Source: Acidobacteriaceae bacterium
GTDB taxonomy: Bacteria; Acidobacteriota; Terriglobia; Terriglobales; Acidobacteriaceae
Assembly: GCA_030042915.1 (NCBI GenBank)
Contig: JASHYS010000464.1
Span: 1-8,090 of the forward strand
Direction: 5' to 3'
DNA length: 8,090 nucleotides
Shown here: in pieces, positions 6,881 to 8,090 of the stretch
Layout: every line of letters begins with the position of its first letter
Numbering within the stretch: position 1 is the first letter of the stretch
Notes under the pieces: generated by a model
The model's input: only the letters and a program-made list of their open reading frames with translations
Told to the model about the DNA's origin: nothing
The model's database searches: none
Translations under genes and position numbers: made by a program

Positions 6881-6915
6881 AACAAAGGCCGGGGATTAAT
6901 GCCCCGGCCTTTGTT
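6881..6915 (-). terminator. Intrinsic terminator downstream of rho
   Basis: Perfect 14-bp arms AACAAAGGCCGGGG (6881-6894) and CCCCGGCCTTTGTT (6902-6915) enclose a 7-base loop. Read on the minus strand, the GC-rich stem ends in TTTGTT and continues TTGCC, giving a U-rich tail; on the plus strand the following bases are CTCTG, so the minus orientation fits better. It begins 49 bases past the rho stop codon and lies upstream of the STAS gene, separating the two transcripts. Confidence 0.8.
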
Positions 6916-6964
6916 CTCTGAAAGAACTAGACCACCTAGACCCCAGAGAACTCAGAAAATACTG

Positions 6965-8090
6965 CTACAGCTGGTTCATGTTTTGCAGGAACTCGGCGTT
7001 GTTGCGGACCTTTTCGAGGCGGCTGATCAGCAATTCCATGGCTTCGACGGGCGAGAGCGGGTTGAGCACGCGGCGCAGGATGAAGACGCGCTGCAGATCC
7101 TCCTTGGGGATGAGCAGCTCTTCCTTGCGGGTGCCGGAGCGCTGAATGTCGATGGCCGGGAAAACGCGCTTGTCGACCAGCTTGCGGTCGAGGATGATTT
7201 CCATGTTGCCGGTGCCCTTGAACTCCTCGAAGATGACTTCGTCCATGCGCGAGCCGGTGTCGACAAGGGCAGTGGCGATGATGGTGAGCGAGCCGCCCTC
7301 CTCAATGTTGCGGGCAGCACCGAAGAAGCGCTTGGGCCGCTGCAGGGCGTTGGAGTCGACGCCGCCGGACAGAACCTTGCCGGAGGGCGGGACAATCGTA
7401 TTGTAGGCGCGCGCCAGGCGGGTGATGGAGTCGAGGAGAATGACGACGTCGCGCTTGTGCTCGACCAGGCGCTTGGCCTTCTCGATGACCATTTCGGCCA
7501 CCTGCACGTGGCGGGCGGCGGGCTCATCGAAGGTGGAGCTGATGACCTCGCCCTTGACGGAGCGCTGCATGTCGGTGACTTCTTCGGGACGCTCGTCGAT
7601 GAGCAGAACGATGAGAACGACTTCCGGGTGGTTGGAGGTGATGGAGTTGGCGATGGATTGCAACAGCATGGTTTTGCCGGTGCGCGGCGGAGCCACGATA
7701 AGGCCGCGCTGCCCCTTGCCGACGGGGGTGAGCAGATCCATCACGCGGCCGCTGATGCCTTCGCGCACGGTTTCCATCTTGACCCGCTCCTGGGGATAGA
7801 GCGGCGTGAGATTGTCGAAGAGGATCTTGTTGCGCGTCTCTTCAGGCGACTCAAAGTTGATGGCCTCAATCTTGACCAGCGCGAAATATTTCTCGCCCTC
7901 GTGCGGAGGGCGGACGTTGCCGCTGATGGAATCGCCGGTTTTGAGGTCGAACTTGCGAATTTGGGACGGCGAAACGTAGATGTCGTCCGGTCCGGGCAAG
8001 TAGTTGTAATCGGGTGAGCGCAGAAAGCCGTAGCCGTCAGGCAGGATTTCGAGGACGCCTTCGGCGAAGACCTTCAGCGATGTGGAGCGG
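6965..8090 (-). CDS. rho: Transcription termination factor Rho, 5' truncated by window end
   Basis: The minus-strand frame is open from 8089 down to the stop at 6965-6967, giving 374 visible residues; compared with E. coli Rho (419 aa) about 45 or more N-terminal residues are missing. The in-frame TTG at 7999 is internal: codons before it encode clear Rho sequence. Visible parts, numbered from the window edge: the end of the cold-shock-like primary RNA-binding domain with [11 protein letters not shown] (16-26) and [13 protein letters not shown]; Walker A APPRTGKT (133-140); the catalytic LLIDERPEE (162-170); Walker [17 protein letters not shown] (215-230), including the bicyclomycin-contact Asp-Ser; the Q-loop segment [10 protein letters not shown] (276-285); the secondary RNA-site [10 protein letters not shown] (317-326); and FILRR (336-340), equivalent to the arginine-finger region. 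The hexameric helicase ends untranslated transcripts in the cytoplasm. All core motifs are intact, so it should be functional. Confidence 0.98.
   Translation of the reverse strand, partial: RSTSLKVFAEGVLEILPDGYGFLRSPDYNYLPGPDDIYVSPSQIRKFDLKTGDSISGNVRPPHEGEKYFALVKIEAINFESPEETRNKILFDNLTPLYPQERVKMETVREGISGRVMDLLTPVGKGQRGLIVAPPRTGKTMLLQSIANSITSNHPEVVLIVLLIDERPEEVTDMQRSVKGEVISSTFDEPAARHVQVAEMVIEKAKRLVEHKRDVVILLDSITRLARAYNTIVPPSGKVLSGGVDSNALQRPKRFFGAARNIEEGGSLTIIATALVDTGSRMDEVIFEEFKGTGNMEIILDRKLVDKRVFPAIDIQRSGTRKEELLIPKEDLQRVFILRRVLNPLSPVEAMELLISRLEKVRNNAEFLQNMNQL

Noticed and set aside
7999..7999. TTG at 7999 as the start codon of rho
   Set aside because: The codons upstream, to the window edge, encode conserved Rho residues ([11 protein letters not shown]), so the gene starts beyond 8090.
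6776..8017. Long plus-strand open frame (413 codons) antisense to rho and STAS
   Set aside because: It is the mirror of the rho frame in GC-rich DNA. Its translation is compositionally odd, resembles no family I know, and the opposite strand encodes an unmistakable Rho.

Overview
The window looks like chromosomal DNA of an Acidobacteriota species, probably class Terriglobia. The main argument is a PadR-family repressor followed by two roughly 900-residue duplicated MacB/FtsX-type permeases with no ABC ATPase gene. This is the lineage-typical 'acidobacterial duplicated orphan permease' (ADOP) arrangement. The DNA is GC-rich, and the TolB-like beta-propeller protein and the Rho sequence fit the same assignment. 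The organism call is inference from gene families; no rRNA or other marker is present.

Layout. Positions 1-528 (+) hold the C-terminal part of a PD40/TolB-like beta-propeller protein whose start lies outside the window. A gap of about 125 bp follows, containing a perfect 12-bp-arm inverted repeat (609-635) that is very likely the PadR operator. Then comes a tight plus-strand operon: padR-like regulator (655-999), ADOP permease 1 (1032-3689) and ADOP permease 2 (3699-6419), with gaps of only 32 and 9 bp. On the minus strand, convergent with this operon, lie a single-domain STAS anti-sigma-factor antagonist (6455-6805), a strong intrinsic-terminator hairpin (6881-6915), and the transcription termination factor rho (6965 to beyond 8090, 5' end missing).

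How the parts may work together. The PadR protein probably binds the palindrome in front of its own gene and so controls the whole permease operon until an unknown ligand or stress releases it. The two permeases each contain two MacB-like extracytoplasmic domains and two FtsX cores (8 predicted membrane segments), so each is by itself a pseudo-dimer. They would need an ATPase encoded elsewhere, or work without one; the sequence cannot decide this. The most unusual observation is that their cytoplasmic N-terminal regions are nearly identical at both protein and DNA level, while the rest of the two proteins is much more diverged. This suggests gene conversion or domain swapping of a shared partner-binding module. 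The STAS and rho genes belong to a separate housekeeping/regulatory neighbourhood.

No tRNA, rRNA, CRISPR array, insertion sequence or prophage feature was seen. No stretch longer than 300 bases lacks a gene.
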